Assembly: GCA_000149265.1 (NCBI GenBank)
Contig: CH003416.1
Location: 1,259,002 to 1,323,001, forward strand
From: Ciona savignyi
Lineage: Eukaryota; Chordata; Ascidiacea; Phlebobranchia; Cionidae
Direction of reading: 5' to 3'
DNA: 64,000 nt
In this document: piece after piece, positions 12,001 to 27,000 of the stretch
Layout of the letters: every line of letters starts with the position of its first letter
How positions within the stretch are numbered: position 1 is the first letter of the stretch
The notes under the pieces: generated by a model
Databases searched by the model: none
Seen by the model: the letters and a program-made list of their open reading frames with translations, nothing else
What the model was told of the DNA's origin: nothing
Translations under genes and position numbers: made by a program

Positions 12001-15000
12001 ATTCAAATAGAATAGAAAAAATAAAATAAACAAAATGAATGTGTAAACTAAGTGAAAATCAGTAATATCATATCATACACTTGAAAAATACTTCCAAGGA
12101 ACTTTTACATATTAATTACAAACATGCATTTACCACCAGACCAGAAGAACATCATATTCGTAGCTTTGATTATAACTGTTTCTGTGGTTTTATTTAAAAT
12201 AGTTGGCCGTCTTTGCATACTATCTCAAAAATCTCATTTGCATTCAGAATGCTAAAGTATTTAACGTTTAGACAATAGTTTTAAGTTTGATTTAACCTGA
12301 TTGGGAGAAATGCACAAAGCATGAGATACACAACGTACATCCACCCAACAAAAAGAAGTCAATAACATGCTTTACTCGGAATCAATCGGTTGGTCGAAAT
12401 GAAAGAAGAATTTAGGAAAAAATTATAAAGCAAAATGATGATTAATATAAAAAACGTTTTTTTTACACTTTTCTACTTTCTGTAGAACTTTTTTTTTAAT
12501 AAATAGTTAAAAATATAAATAAAGTATAAAATTATAGTTATTTTAATATTTTTATGTGCATTAATAACTACATTTTTAAATACTTTAAATACTATACCTG
12601 CGGTACAAACAGGAGCAGTTGTAGTCGGGCTCCAGGTGCCAGCATTACAAGTGAGCACACCTGTTACCGATGGCAAGAACGCAAAGTTACCCGTGCATGT
12701 ATAAGTAGCTGTTGTTCCGCTTACATATCTTCCACTAACTATAGAAGTACTGTATACCGGTGCCACACCATTTGCTGCCGCATTTGGTGCTGGTAAGCAA
12801 CCTAAATTTTACAGGTATTATTTTTTAACCAAATAGTTAATTTAATTTCAAATTAGCTCTATAAATATTTTAAGGTTAAAAGATTCTGATGTGTGCTACA
12901 TTTTTTAGTTGATGGGGTAAAACATAACCTTAAAAAATTAGTTCAGTTCAGTTTAGTTTATTTTTTGTTTTCACAATAAAAACACGAAGCGGGGCTATTG
13001 ATAAATAAATAAAAATTGAAAAAATAATTAATTGTTTATAAAACAAATTACATTATTACACTAAGCCTCGAAATTCAACCATTAAGGTTAGAAGTCCTCA
13101 AGTAAAAGTCCAGTGCATAAACACACACCAGCTTATTGCTTATAATATTCCTGTTCCTTTTTCTTGTGGCCGGACGCACTAAGAATTAGCTATACCACAA
13201 ACTATGCACAAACTTACTAGAACTGCAGACAGGAGCATTTGAAGGCTGCCATACAGAGGGAGTCACACTGCCACATGCTAATTGATTGGTTATTCCTACA
13301 GCGAAGTTGTATCCAGTTTTACAGGTGTATGTGGCAATAGTATTTTTTGGATATGTGGTGACCCCAGCTACAACGGAAGGAAAATAACTTGGAGCGTTCC
13401 CATTGGCATCTGCAGCCGGTGGTGCAACAGGGCATTCTACAAGTAATTTAAAAGTTAATGTTGTGTCATTCAGTAATATATGGATTGTTGTACTCAACTT
13501 AATCATGAGAGTGACTATGTAGGTTGTTAAAATACAAGATTTTATTCAATATGTTTAAGTCAACATCTCTATAAAGGAGAAAAACATGTCGGAAGAGTGG
13601 CTACCCTACAGAGGTGTCTAGCATTGGGAATAATACTATTCAGTCTGAAAATCACTAACATTTACATAACCACTACATACTGAAACTAGACTTGCCCTAT
13701 TGCATGAATCACTTTATTGCAAACTTTGCTCAGATGCTTATAGTTGTTATTTTTTTAATTATTAGCTCTTGTGGCTGTAACTCTCTACAGGTCAATCTTA
13801 TTAATTTAATAAGTAAGTCCTTTTCTGGTATTCTAACTTTTAAAAAATATGATGTACAGTATAGCAGTATATTAGGTATATACAAAAATGGACCAAAAAT
13901 ATTTTCCATTGCAAATGGCTCGTAAAATTGACCTTTCACAATATTTTAAATAAAGCAATATATACTACTATATTTGGCCAGCAAATAAATAAAAGAATCA
14001 GCCATTATACTTGAAAAACATGATGGAACTGTAGTTGGATTCCATACTCCACTTGGTTCACAGTTTAACACAGGTGAAACACCTGCTTCAGTCGCAGTTG
14101 AGCCAATGCAGGTGTATGTTGCAGTAGTCGCTGCTTCATACCTTCCTGTAGCAAGTGGTGATTTAGAATAAATTGGCCCGGTAAGTCCAGATGGTGCTGT
14201 AGGTGCATTGGTGCAGCTCATCCCTAAAAATATTTTTTTTAGTTCCAGTCAAAACAATCACCAAACAGCAAATTTTAAACTGCACTTACTTGTCACACAA
14301 ATTGGTGCAGTTGAAGGGGACCATTGAGAAGTACTTTGACATGTAAGTATTCCTGTCTCACCAACTGGTAAAACAAAGTTTTGTTTGCAAGTAAAGGTTG
14401 CAGTCGTGCCTGTTGGGTATGACATTATCCCTGAAACCACATGAGCAGAATTGCTGTATGATGCAGCATTTGAATTGGTTGTTTCAGCCGGTGCCGCCGG
14501 ACAATCTAAAGATAAATAATTGTGAAAAATCTTTAATGGAAAGGTGGAATTTTCCCCTTTAATTGGAAAGGTGGAATTTAAACTGAGCAGTATTGTAGCC
14601 TAAAAATAAATTACAAAGTGTTTTGGATAACCAAACTTGATATTCAGCTGGAAGGCTTGGTTTAAAGTCAGTCTGCTAGTTGGTCATGTCATTAAGCAAG
14701 CCAATGAATTCATATTACCATAACCCAGTGATTTGTGTATACACTGTAATTAAAGTATTTATTGAATACAACATACCAAGTCTTCGAGACTGACCATTTA
14801 TTAGTTATTAGAGCATTATATATGAAAATGGTCCATAGATGTTTTTCTCTAAATTGGTAACAGTCCCAGAAATGGTTCTAAAGATGTTTTTATTCTGTTT
14901 CACATACCACCCATGATATTCAAATAATTTGGCAACAAAATACTTTGTAATCCCAGAGCTAAAAACATGGTAAATTTCGCATTAAAAAAAATCAATTATA

Positions 15001-18000
15001 AAAACAAAATATTTTGAATGTTTCATTTTTTCATTTTTTACATGCATACTATTTGTCTATGTAAGACCCTGAGTGGATTTCTAATTGTTTTGCGTGCTTT
15101 TATTTAAAGTTTAAGAGTAATATACTAAACTAAAAACAATAAACACCCAGACTAATTTTAATATACACACAAAACGTCTCACTTGTAAAGCAGGTGTTTT
15201 CAGGTGGTACAATAAATGCTTGCGAGGCGGGACATGTCAATGTTACTTGTCCAGCTGTGTTAAATGTGAAACCTTGATTGCAAGCATAAGTGACACTACT
15301 TCCTACTGCAATAAAAGCATCAGAAGGTGTGATTGTACCATCTGCGAGAGCTGGTGGTCTTGGACATGCTGAAATTTGATATAAATTTAAAATAAAACAT
15401 TGTAGATCATTGTTTTACTAATTATTTAAAAAAATGCATTTTGAACTAAAGGAAACTAAAGGAAGTTCGATTTAAAATTCTGGCTTTAATATATATGTGG
15501 GTTTATCACTGAGGTTTACTATTAGGCACAGCAGAGAAGGAAATTAACAGATCAACATGACTAGCTCAGACATTTGTGTTGAAGTTTACTTATTTCATTC
15601 TTACTGATTTAAAAAAAACAAAAGAGTTTTGCAAATCACTCTAACCAATAGAATTAATGCTTCATCATTTTTGTAGTTTCCAAATATTCTTTGCATTAAA
15701 GTGACTGAGCAGGAATAACAAAAATCTTACCTGCTTGACACACCGGTGGCGTAGTTGGATTCCATGCTCGATTATTCTGACAAGTTAAAAATGCGGGAGT
15801 TCCGGATGGAAATGCAAAGTTAGCTTTACAACTGTAGGTAGCTGTGGTTGAAGCAGGATAAAATGTTGTTCCCGAAATTGGCACCATATTATATGCAGGA
15901 CCTTCAGCATTTGTTCCGGGGGAAGGTGCAGAAGGGCATGATGCAGCTGTGTTAAAAAGTAAACTTAAGATGTTAATGAACACAGCAAACTTTGTCTGAC
16001 CGGTTAATTAAAATAAAAGTAAATTAAATGAAAAATTATTTAGACCAGGGATGTCCAACCGTTTATTGTAGTGGGCCACATTGTCACTTGAAATAATTCA
16101 ATGGGCCGCAGAACCTATTAAATTTCAAGAAAAATGGGTACATAAACAAACAATTAAAAACCATTATACCTATATATAATCCTGTATCCTTTTTCTCCAA
16201 TACTATAGCCTACTATTACTGCGCCCCTAAAAGCAGACTGCTACATTTTAATTAGGCTTAGATTCAAAGTTCAAAATACTACTTGGAGTTAAAATGACTA
16301 GCGTGCCGCACGAAAATGTTAGGCGGGCCGCAGGTTGGACATCCCTAATTTATACAATTAGGGAATATGTTAATCCAACAGTTATCACTACTATAATCCT
16401 TTGCTGCCTCACCCATGAGATAAATATAATTATCCTTTTAACACAAATTTCAGTCAGCACACCTGTTATACACTGTGGTGGAGCTAAAGGGGTCCATGCA
16501 CTATTTTGACATTGTAAAACTCCATTTCCAGAAACAAATGTAAAACCACCATTGCATGAGTAGGTTGCTGTGGTTCCAGCTGTGTAACGATTGGTCCCGG
16601 AGACTGCAGATGTGCTATACGTTGGCCCTGTACTTGGAGATGATACAGCAGGTGCAGCTGGGCATGATGTATCTAAGTGACATCATGTTTAGTAAGTTTA
16701 CAGGTGATAGATAGAATTGTTTGTGCCTGGGAATGTGATGCAAGAAAAATATAGAATCGACTTTAAAAGTTTTAAATAAATTGTAAAATTTTGAGTAAAA
16801 AACGAACTTCTAATGGCTTAAGCTAAATTTCAATAAGAAATGTTTGCTTTAACAAACTTAGAATTGAATAAATTGAAAAAAACCTTTCAGATTTATTATA
16901 AAATTTATGGTAATGTTTTATTCACATAGTGTTAATAGAATACGAATTTAAAAATAAACTGTAATGGATCCAGCACAAAATTCTGCAATAATTCTACCTG
17001 ACAGGGTCAAAATCAAACCAGGAACCCACCCAGTCCACTAATGCTGTACTTACCCAATGTGAAAATTTTATCAGAAAAAATATTGACAAAAAATGTAAAC
17101 AATAAATACAAAGTGCACCTGGTACACAAACTGGTGCAGTTGACTGGCTCCAGCCTGAAGTAGAGCAAGTAAGTGTAGCACTTGTGCCACTTGTGATAAC
17201 GAAGTTAGCCACACATGTATACGTAGCTATGGTACCAACAGAATATGTGTTACCACTAGGAAGCACAACAGCAGTGGTGCTATACTGAGGATTAATCCCA
17301 TTCGCATTTGCTGGAGAAGGAGCACTAGCGCAGTCTGAAAAAAAGATAAAAAATTGACAAATGAAATAAGTAAAAACAGTAATTCATATCTTTTCCAAAT
17401 TTTCATTCCAGGTGAGTTTTTGTGCTTAAAGAGGCAGATTATAAAAGATTTGTTAAAATAGCCTAAACACATTTTAGTATAAAAATAAACTAACTTTTAT
17501 TCTTTAATAAATGCACAAGTTTTATGTAATTTTCAACTAAATTTTTACCTTTATGTTTACTTCATCTAAAAGTACTTATTGTTACTCTCCTGCACCAATT
17601 TTAAATAAAGGATTTTTTATGGACCTACCGATAGTATAAAAAGAAAAATCAGCAAATGGCTAATTTGAGTCTGTTAGATTGTAAACTGACTTGAACCGGA
17701 AGGTACGTTTGGTATGTGCTTGAGCGTGTTCTTAACAAATGGTGCTTGAACATAGTGTTTCAATAGGGTAGACTTATGCTGGTAATGTCACCTTTATACT
17801 TAACAAACTGCAATGACTATTGGTGACATATCAGGGAACACCAGGTAATCTACTAATTACACATACTATACTGTATTGCCCTTCCTGCATTTTTCCATTT
17901 ACTAGAATACATATTTATCCTATTCTATTTTAATATTTAATATGTTATGGTGGCATTGATGAGATTTTATAGTATTTTTTTTTTTTCTCACTTTAGAAGA

Positions 18001-21000
18001 ACATGTATTATCCAGCAGGGAACCAACAAACTGCAACGACCCTGGGCAAGTAAGTGTGGGTATTCCAGCTGTATTAAATGTATAACCCAGATCACACGTA
18101 TATGTAACACTGTTTCCCAAAGCAATAAATGCATCAACTGGTCTGATAGATCCATGAGGAATATCCGGAGGCCTTGGGCATGCTGAAAAAAATATTATTA
18201 ACTAGGATTATTTTTTGTGTGAAGTGAAGAAAATCGGCAGAACACAAATGCCAAGCAAAAGGAAAGCAATCAAATAAACTTTTATAACAAAATTAACTAG
18301 GCAAACAAAATAAATATAATAAAATAACATTTTAAAAATTGTAATGGTTAATGAATTTTTAGTAAACACCAATTTAATTATAAACAAACTACAAGTAAAC
18401 GAATTAAAGCAAAATATTCTTTAGATGGAGAACTGAACATTTCTCAGCAATTGCATGTTAAAAGTAGTGAAATTGCATGTTTAAATGGCCAAATAGCTTG
18501 GTGGGTTAGTGAAATGCCTTTTAGTTTCCAAACTGTAGGATCTAAACTGGTCACTAGGTGATCAGTTAGGTCCTTAGGCAAGGCAGTTTACACATTAAGC
18601 GGACATCGCCTGGACACAGTGATTTAAAAAGTTTTATTAAAACTGAAGAAACTTCTGATGTACAATACACAGCAATAGCTCGGGTTACCCAATGGTGACA
18701 CAGAGTAATCTGATGATTATATGTGTAGTAACGTTTACTTACACAATAATAAAATATAAATATTCTATCATATGTAGTGGATCTTACTAACTTATTTTTA
18801 AATACAGAAAAAAACACTTCTAATAATTAACATTTTACTATTCATAATTTTCTATAACAATTTTATTTAATGATAATTGTGGCAAATAATATTCAATATA
18901 CTTGGTAACATTCTTAGCGGTCAACGTCAGACTGACTGTATCATGATTTGTATATTTAAAGTATTCTTATTTCAACAAAACAAATGTTAAGCAGTCAGGA
19001 TTCGGTATTTAACCAGTCCTGTTTGCGGGCACTATACCACATACATACCACCAACACATCCAGGGGCTGTACTGGGGCTCCACAGTCCCGTAGAAAGACA
19101 GGTTATTGTGTTCGACACTGTTGAGGGAAAAGCAAAATTAGGATTACAACTGTAGGTGGCAACGGTTGTTGGGGCGTATGTGTTTGATCCCTGAATGATT
19201 GGAGTGTTATAGGAAGGTGGTCCTCCATTGGCTCCCTGGACTGGAGCAGCTGGACAATCTGCAAAAATGTAATCAAGTTTAGTGATAATTAACTGAAAAA
19301 GTAGAGTATTTACAAAGCAAACAAATTTATCAACCTGTTTTTTTAGCCAAAAAATGCCCTGAACCGTAAATTATGCTCAATTAATTCAATTTTGGAATTT
19401 TAGCAAACTTGAAAGTCAAAAAGATTAGTTTGAGGATTTAAATATATTTAATAAACAATTACCGACCAAATTAATGGTGTAAGTTTTTAATGAATCCAGG
19501 TGAAATGTAATTTTTATCTAACCAACTAATCCAGTTGGAATTGTCCATGTTTACTTAAACTTCAGTAAAAATTTTACTTCCTCTAGAATAACTTAAAGTG
19601 GTAAGTTACAAATGTAGAAAAAACAAAGCAGTAATCCATTAAGGTTGTTACAACCAAACTCAGCTAATTTGTCCCCATTTTAAATTTATTATTTTTCTGT
19701 TCCGCTTCAGTGATTTGCAGACACATTGTTGTCAATTCTAGATTGTATTTCTCGTCCAATGAGACTGCTTTAAATTTTCCTATTATCTGATAGTAAGAAC
19801 ATTTTTCATTAACCTTTTTTGAACAGCTTTTAGACCAGATTAATTGAACAGTTTAAGTTTTTGCCATGTAGAGCCATAAATTTAGAAAATCTCGTTTCCA
19901 TCTCGTTACAACTCGTTTACAATCCGTTACCATCTCGTTTACTACTCGTTATCATTCTGTTTAAGTCACTTATTAAACTGGGGAGAGAGACACAAGCATT
20001 TTTTAGCCACTGATACACAGAGAAAACTTAAGAGCAAAACAAGCCAGACGTGTTTATTACAAAGGTTGTCTCGCTGCTAAGATAAGCTGATAATAACATT
20101 CATGGCCGCAAAAAAATAACATTCATGTTGTTGAATTGGAACCAGTCACTGGCTAGTTGGTTGTGTTCTTAGAATAATATAGTTGATTAATGTGTAAAAC
20201 TAAAAGAAAAAATAATTTTTTAGTCATATACAATTCAATAACCCAACAGTAAGCATGAGGTAATCTGAAGCTAAAACTAAATAAAGAATCTTTGGAATTT
20301 ATGTAAGTGGTGATCTCTATATTTTGATAAAAAAAAGACAGCTTTTCCAAGAAACTGGCAGCGCCCAATATTTTCTGAATCCAAGCTAGTTGGTGTTATA
20401 ATAATTTTAGGCTCGCAATACTGGTCACAGTGCCACCATCAACCCATTTATACTGATGTAAAGTAATGGAGATGGTAAATTATGCAAAAAAGTCAGTACA
20501 CCATATCACCATTAGAAAGATGTTCAAGAAGAGCCTATTAATCAAAATCAACTTACTTTTAAGGCAAGTGTTAGTTGAGGGCACCACAAAAGTTAAACCA
20601 CTTGGGCAGACCAAATTTGTCATGCCAGCTGGATTAAACGTGTATCCAGCGTTACAGCTGTAGGTAACGGTGCCACCAATAGGTATGTAAAGATCTGCTG
20701 GGGTTATAATTCCATTGGGAATATTTGCTGGTCTTGGACAAGCTGAGGAAATAGTAGTTTTATTATATTTTAGCTTGGCTTATTGAACATACATATATTT
20801 TAACCAAACCCTACTGTTTCTTTAATCCGGTAGTAGTTGCTTATAGAATTGACTAGCTCAGTTGTAGAATACAGGTATTTTGAATGAAAGATTGTAAGAT
20901 TGGAACAGTGATTTATACAAGGCACTAAGGGGTTAAAACAAAGTAATGTCTGTACTTAAAATACCCAAATCGAACAAGTTTTATTTTTTATAAATGTACG

Positions 21001-24000
21001 TCATACTTATATAGTGTTTTTCTTACCAACATATCTTAAGAGTACATTTTACGAAGGTTGTTGTAGCTACACAATTGTCCGGATAAAACATTTATAGCAG
21101 TCCCTGTTACTCAAAAATATTGGCTTAAAATAAATACCACATTGAGTTAAAATTAAATACCACACTACTTTCACTACATTCGTCCATGTTAATAATATTG
21201 CTAAAATTTATTCTGAATTTAAACCACCTTGACTGCATTGAGGTGCCGTTGCTGAACTCCATGTGCCTGATGATAGACAGGTTAGTGTGGTAACTGTTCC
21301 AGAAGGAAAAGCAAAGTTGGCACTGCAGGAATACGTAGCAGTGGTTCCCGCTGGGAAAGTAGTGGTGGAAGGAGGGTTGTACGAAGGGGCGGCACCATTG
21401 GCTAATGCAGGTGGTGCACTATTGCAATCTGAAATTGTAAAATTAAGATAAAACATACATTCTCATTCAAGCCACCTTTGGGATAATTTATTTTAAAACT
21501 ATTTGACAATTTTTTTAACAATCCAGTTTCCTTAATAACTTTTAGTTTACATGATAAGATTATGTAGGTATTTTTATAAAATAAAAAGGTTAAAAAGATA
21601 AAAATAAGTTGATAGAAGAGATAGTGATAAAAAATATGAAGAAAAACTTCCTACACAACATTGTGTTACCAAACTAGGTAAAGCATACACGAAATAAAAA
21701 TTGTGTAAAAATAACAGAAATTTTTTTTAAAAAAGTTGCACAAAATATTCAATAATGTCATACTTTGCAGGCAGGTATTCTCTGCAGGAACAACAAAGGC
21801 TTGAGTTGCTAGACACACAAGACGACTGCTTCCCAGTGGGTTAAACGTATATCCTGGATTGCATGAATAGGTCACTGCAGAACCAACCGCAATGTATGCA
21901 TCTGATGGAGTGATGATCCCATTCGGGATGTTTGGCGGACGTGGGCAAGCTGTGATAATCATTTCGGTTGTTATTTAACTGTTACAAAGGAGAAGGGGCA
22001 GAACAACCATAGGCCAATAGGCAATAGAACAACACAGTAAACTTGAATTGTTATTTAAATTGCATTAATCGCTAGACCAATATAACAGAACATAATATCT
22101 AAACTACGAACTGAATACAATAAAAAAAGCCATGCCTAAAGTTATTCAGATTGATATAGTTTTTCAAAAACTAGGCGATTTTGTGGTTAGTTTAAATTTT
22201 TGTTGTCGTAGCAGGCCTGTTATTGAAATAATGAGCATTCTACTAAAGGGTTGTGGACAAATATAACTTCCAATCTAGAGTGTTTTGAATGTGTGAGTGT
22301 AGAGTAGGATGGCCATTTTACTAGAAATGTTGGAACATAATCCTATGTGTAAGACTAAGATAAAACCATCACCTGTTACACAGCTGGCACCCAACACACT
22401 AAATTGGCCTGTGCCCAAACAAACCACAGTGTTGCCATTTTGTAACGAATAGTTAGGATTGCAAGTGTATGTCACAACTTCATTTATGCTGTAAATGGAT
22501 GGAACTCGTACTGGAGTAAATGCACCATTCAATAAGGTAGGTGGATTTTGACATCCTGCAAAATAAAAGAATTAAAGTTAATAACTAAAACAAAAAGCTA
22601 TTTTTGTATGGTCGTGTGGCCGCATGGTTAACATGACTGATACATAAACCAAATTAAATACAAAAAACGGTCTAAGCAACGAGCCCATCATTAGACACTT
22701 AACCCAGTTAAAAATAAAACCAATTTTGGGTGGTTAAAATACTTGTATAAGCTTTGGTAAGAATAGGAAAATTATATATAATGCCAATGGTTATCTACAT
22801 GGTATCAAATCTACATAAGACAAAAATAATTTTTTTACTTACAGATTTCTTACAAATATGAAACTAGGTTAAAAATATGAATACACTTAAAACAAACTAA
22901 AATATGTATGCTAATCTTACTATTTTCACAGTTTGGCCCAGCAATAGGAGAAGTACAAGTACATGAATAGCTATTGATACGATCAATGCATACTCCGTTG
23001 TTAAGGCATGGATTGGAAAAGCATTCGTTTATATCTGTATAAAATTATTATTGTTTAAATTTTTGTATTAATTAGTATAGAAGTTGTTATAGTAGCATTG
23101 GTAGTACCAATGTAAATAACAATAAAATATAAAAACTTTTAATGGTAGTATTAACCACCTTGTGTTTTCAATTAAACTTTACATAGTTAAGCCAGTTTGG
23201 TTTAGTTAATTCATTTTTTGCCCCAGTATTAAAAAATGGCAAACAGATCAAATAGCGACACAGGAACAGGAAAAGACCGCAAAACGAACAGTCGTTAAAA
23301 ATGTCATTAAAAAAGGATATCATTTAATAAATATAGCGGACGCGGCCGCCAAACTTAAGCGAAATAACAATAATAATCAAACAAAATTTAATTAAGACCA
23401 AAACAATATTAAGCCCCTGAAGAAGAGTGTGCGGTAAAGCACAACCAGTACTGAGGGGGGCTTTAGCGAAAAGGTGTGGCCCGGAAAGCGTGTAACAGAG
23501 TGAAAAAAGAAAAAAAAATTAAATTGTACTAATGTGTAAGCCAAAACAGCAACTGTACAGCCTTTATTTTTATTAAACACTAACATTAAAAGTGGACTAC
23601 CATAAAATACGCTGTTAAGTTTATTACTTTGGATACATTGTTACCTTAATCCATAAGCTTGATATGTGACACAAAGCTGAATATGACCGTTATAATACCC
23701 ACTGACATGTCTCAATAACATATGGTACCTTCTAAGTAACGATTTAAGATATATTTCAATTAAATTAATATCAAATATTGGTATACAACACAGGAAATCG
23801 TGATATTAACCACATAAGCATGCTTGACAAGATCTTCATGCAGAAACGAGATAGTAAAAACAACGCAGATATAGAATTAGACCACATCATGTGAAATTCC
23901 ATATTTTTAATAAATCTATATATTTATATACAAGTGTAAAATGTTATTATTTGGATGCATAAACTCACCTTCACACTTTGGCGGATTTGTGAAGCCTGGT

Positions 24001-27000
24001 TTGCATCGTTGTCGAAGATAGAGCACTAAAGAATTCTTTGATTAGTTTTAGACAATAGAATAAAATACTTAATTATATGTCTGTGAGTGTGGGACAAAAA
24101 ATGTCCAGCTTCATGGCTGATTTGGTTAAAGCATTGTCTGTCTGCTTCCAGCCAAATAATTGTTGATTCAACACCTGCCAGCTAATTGGTTGTGTAATTA
24201 GACAAGTTATTCGGTTTGTAGTTTAACAAGAAGATAAATAGTATAGTATATTCATGTTTATTGGCATTAATAGGAAAATGCAAGTAGTGTTAACAAAAGA
24301 ACAATTGTCATATAACTTTGCGGCCAACGAATGTCTCCCCAGTACATTAATAGATTGTACTAAAATTGAAATCCAGGTAACTAGATTGTGTGAATGAAAT
24401 TAACTATCCCATTTTTTTCCATTAACATGGTTAAAACATCTATTTATCCTATATCCATCAGTCCTTTCATGGTAATGTAATCGTCAGATTATCTTTTGTC
24501 CCCCATTGCTAACAAAAAACTATTGTCATGTTTCGAATGTTTGATATTACATCAGATTTTAATTAGTCCATTTGATTGTATTAGAATAAGGCAAAAGTAC
24601 CTTTACCAGGTCACAACCAACTGAAGATATTTAGGGTGAAGATTAAAAAGGTTGAGTAGTCTGTGCATGAGCTTTGCTGTTAACCCATAGACACTTAAGA
24701 ATTTTAATATAAACGGTCAACACAAAAGAATTCAAAAGAACTCAACAGCTGTTTCAATACATTTTTTGTCATTTTGTGAATATTCTACAAGTATCAATGA
24801 CATTTATTTTAAAAGGAATTGGGTATTTTATTCACTGATCAAACTATTTAAAAATAGTTAATCATTATTTGTTATATTTTGGTTAGTGGGGATCAGAGTA
24901 TTAATATAAAATGAAAACTACCCTATGAAATAAAAGGATTGTGAAATTTTGTAGTGTTTCTATTCATACAACTTTTTGACTGTTATTGCGGAAGCCCTTT
25001 ATCTATCAACTTAATTCTCGAGTAGACTCTATGCAGATGGAACTACTCTGTTTCTGTAAAAAGTCGACCTGTGCATAAAGACCAAAGGCTATCACCCAAA
25101 TATGCCAAAACAAAATATATCATACCCCTATAAACAAGTTCGTATAAGATATATATATTTTTATAAACATTAACTTTAATAAAATCAAATTATGAAATTT
25201 CATTAAATATCTCAATGTGTGAATATATGATCAAATAACCTGGAAATCTCTTATTACCTCTGTTTGCACTAAGCTAAAAATATGTGAACAAAACAATTTA
25301 TTAGCCTATATTACAGCTTTGTCTATGTGTGTATGTTGTATTGAATAGGCTACTCAGTTTGCATAGTGTTAATGAAATTCTCTTACAATAAACTTAAAAT
25401 TATATAAATTCATCTATCTAACAACTTTAATTCATACTTGTATAAGCCATTTTCCCTTTAACCCTCAAAGACATATCTAATAATCTTTAAATCCTAAAAC
25501 TCATTCCCAGTCACCAACAACTTATCTTAAATATTAAATTAAATGTTTTAGCCTTATTGAAAACTCATTAATACTATACCGGATTGAGTAAGAATAAAAA
25601 TTAGGATGTAAAAAGAACCAACAAACTCTTGCCTGCACCAGATTGAAATAAAGGTTTGGAACGAAATGAATGTAGATCTGAACATAATATCGAACTGTGT
25701 TTTAATTTACCTTTAGTAAGCTTGCACTATGTTTCAAACTAGCATTAAATAAACCTGAAACCTTATTACCTACAGATCCTGTCCACATCAATCACTATTC
25801 AATTTAATGTGCTCAATAAATACTTCATTATTAAATTATTAAAATTCTAAAATAATTTGCTGTAGTTTTTTTCTTACTGTATCTTTTTTTTCAAATTGCA
25901 GTTAAAAGCTTAAATTAAAAACAATATTAACAATTAAGCTCAGGTTGCAACATTTCATTTTTTTACTCTTTTCGGTATTTGCATTTTCATAAGATAAACT
26001 TTCAAATCAACTTATATTTCCAGTGTAAAAAATGTGTCTCCTTTTTTTGTATACCGTTTAAAAAATGTGTCAATTTTTAAAGTACAATTTAATCGATCTG
26101 TAACACAACCATATTAGAACTTTGTCCTGTATGTAATTATGTTTTTTTGAATACAGTAGCTAACTAAAGTAGCTGACTCTGTGTTGACTTTGTATATGTA
26201 TTTCGTGTTTCTTCCCATATAATATGTTATTTTGATTGATATTATTTAATTTTGTGAAAGAAACATATTACTTACTGAGGTACTTTTACGACTTTTATCG
26301 CTGGGGCTTTCCCGAACAAGAGCCAAATTATTCAAACAATTTTTGGTTAACAAAATTACAATATTACACTTTTACTTTGTCAACGAAGACCAGGCGTAAT
26401 TTTAGAGAAATACATTTTTTAATGATATTTAATAATTTATATTTTTTAAGAAATATAGCTTTATTAACGCACTTGTATTTAGTTTTTACCGGACAAGGTT
26501 TCTTGGTGGTCACCAAGACAGTTTTTGCATATAATTTATACATGTATCGGTGGGGTTACCAATACGCCACCACGACTGTATCGAAATACATGCAGGTTAA
26601 GGCAGTTTTTGGTGAAGCTTTTTGCGCCATCAACTTTTAGAATGTAGACAGGTACACAACAAAAGTTGTACTTCGGCTAGATTATAAAGTTGAACAATAT
26701 ATTGAGTTCATAAATTCGACTGAACTTATCTTGTAAAATTCTCAATGTGTTTTTAAACGCCTCGGGCTTAGTTAAATTGTCCTCAACAGCCACATGTTAT
26801 TTTTGGATTAAAATGACGTCAGGAATAGGGTAAATAAAGGTTTTTGTAATATAATATTTTAGTTTGAAAAAAAAACGTGCGAATACAAATTTAATCACTA
26901 TTTTGTGATTGTATTTTCCAGACGTTTGGGTTGCCTTCAGGTCTAAGAAATGTAACCCGGTGAAAAAACTTGTTTTTAGTTAATACTTTACCGTTATTGC

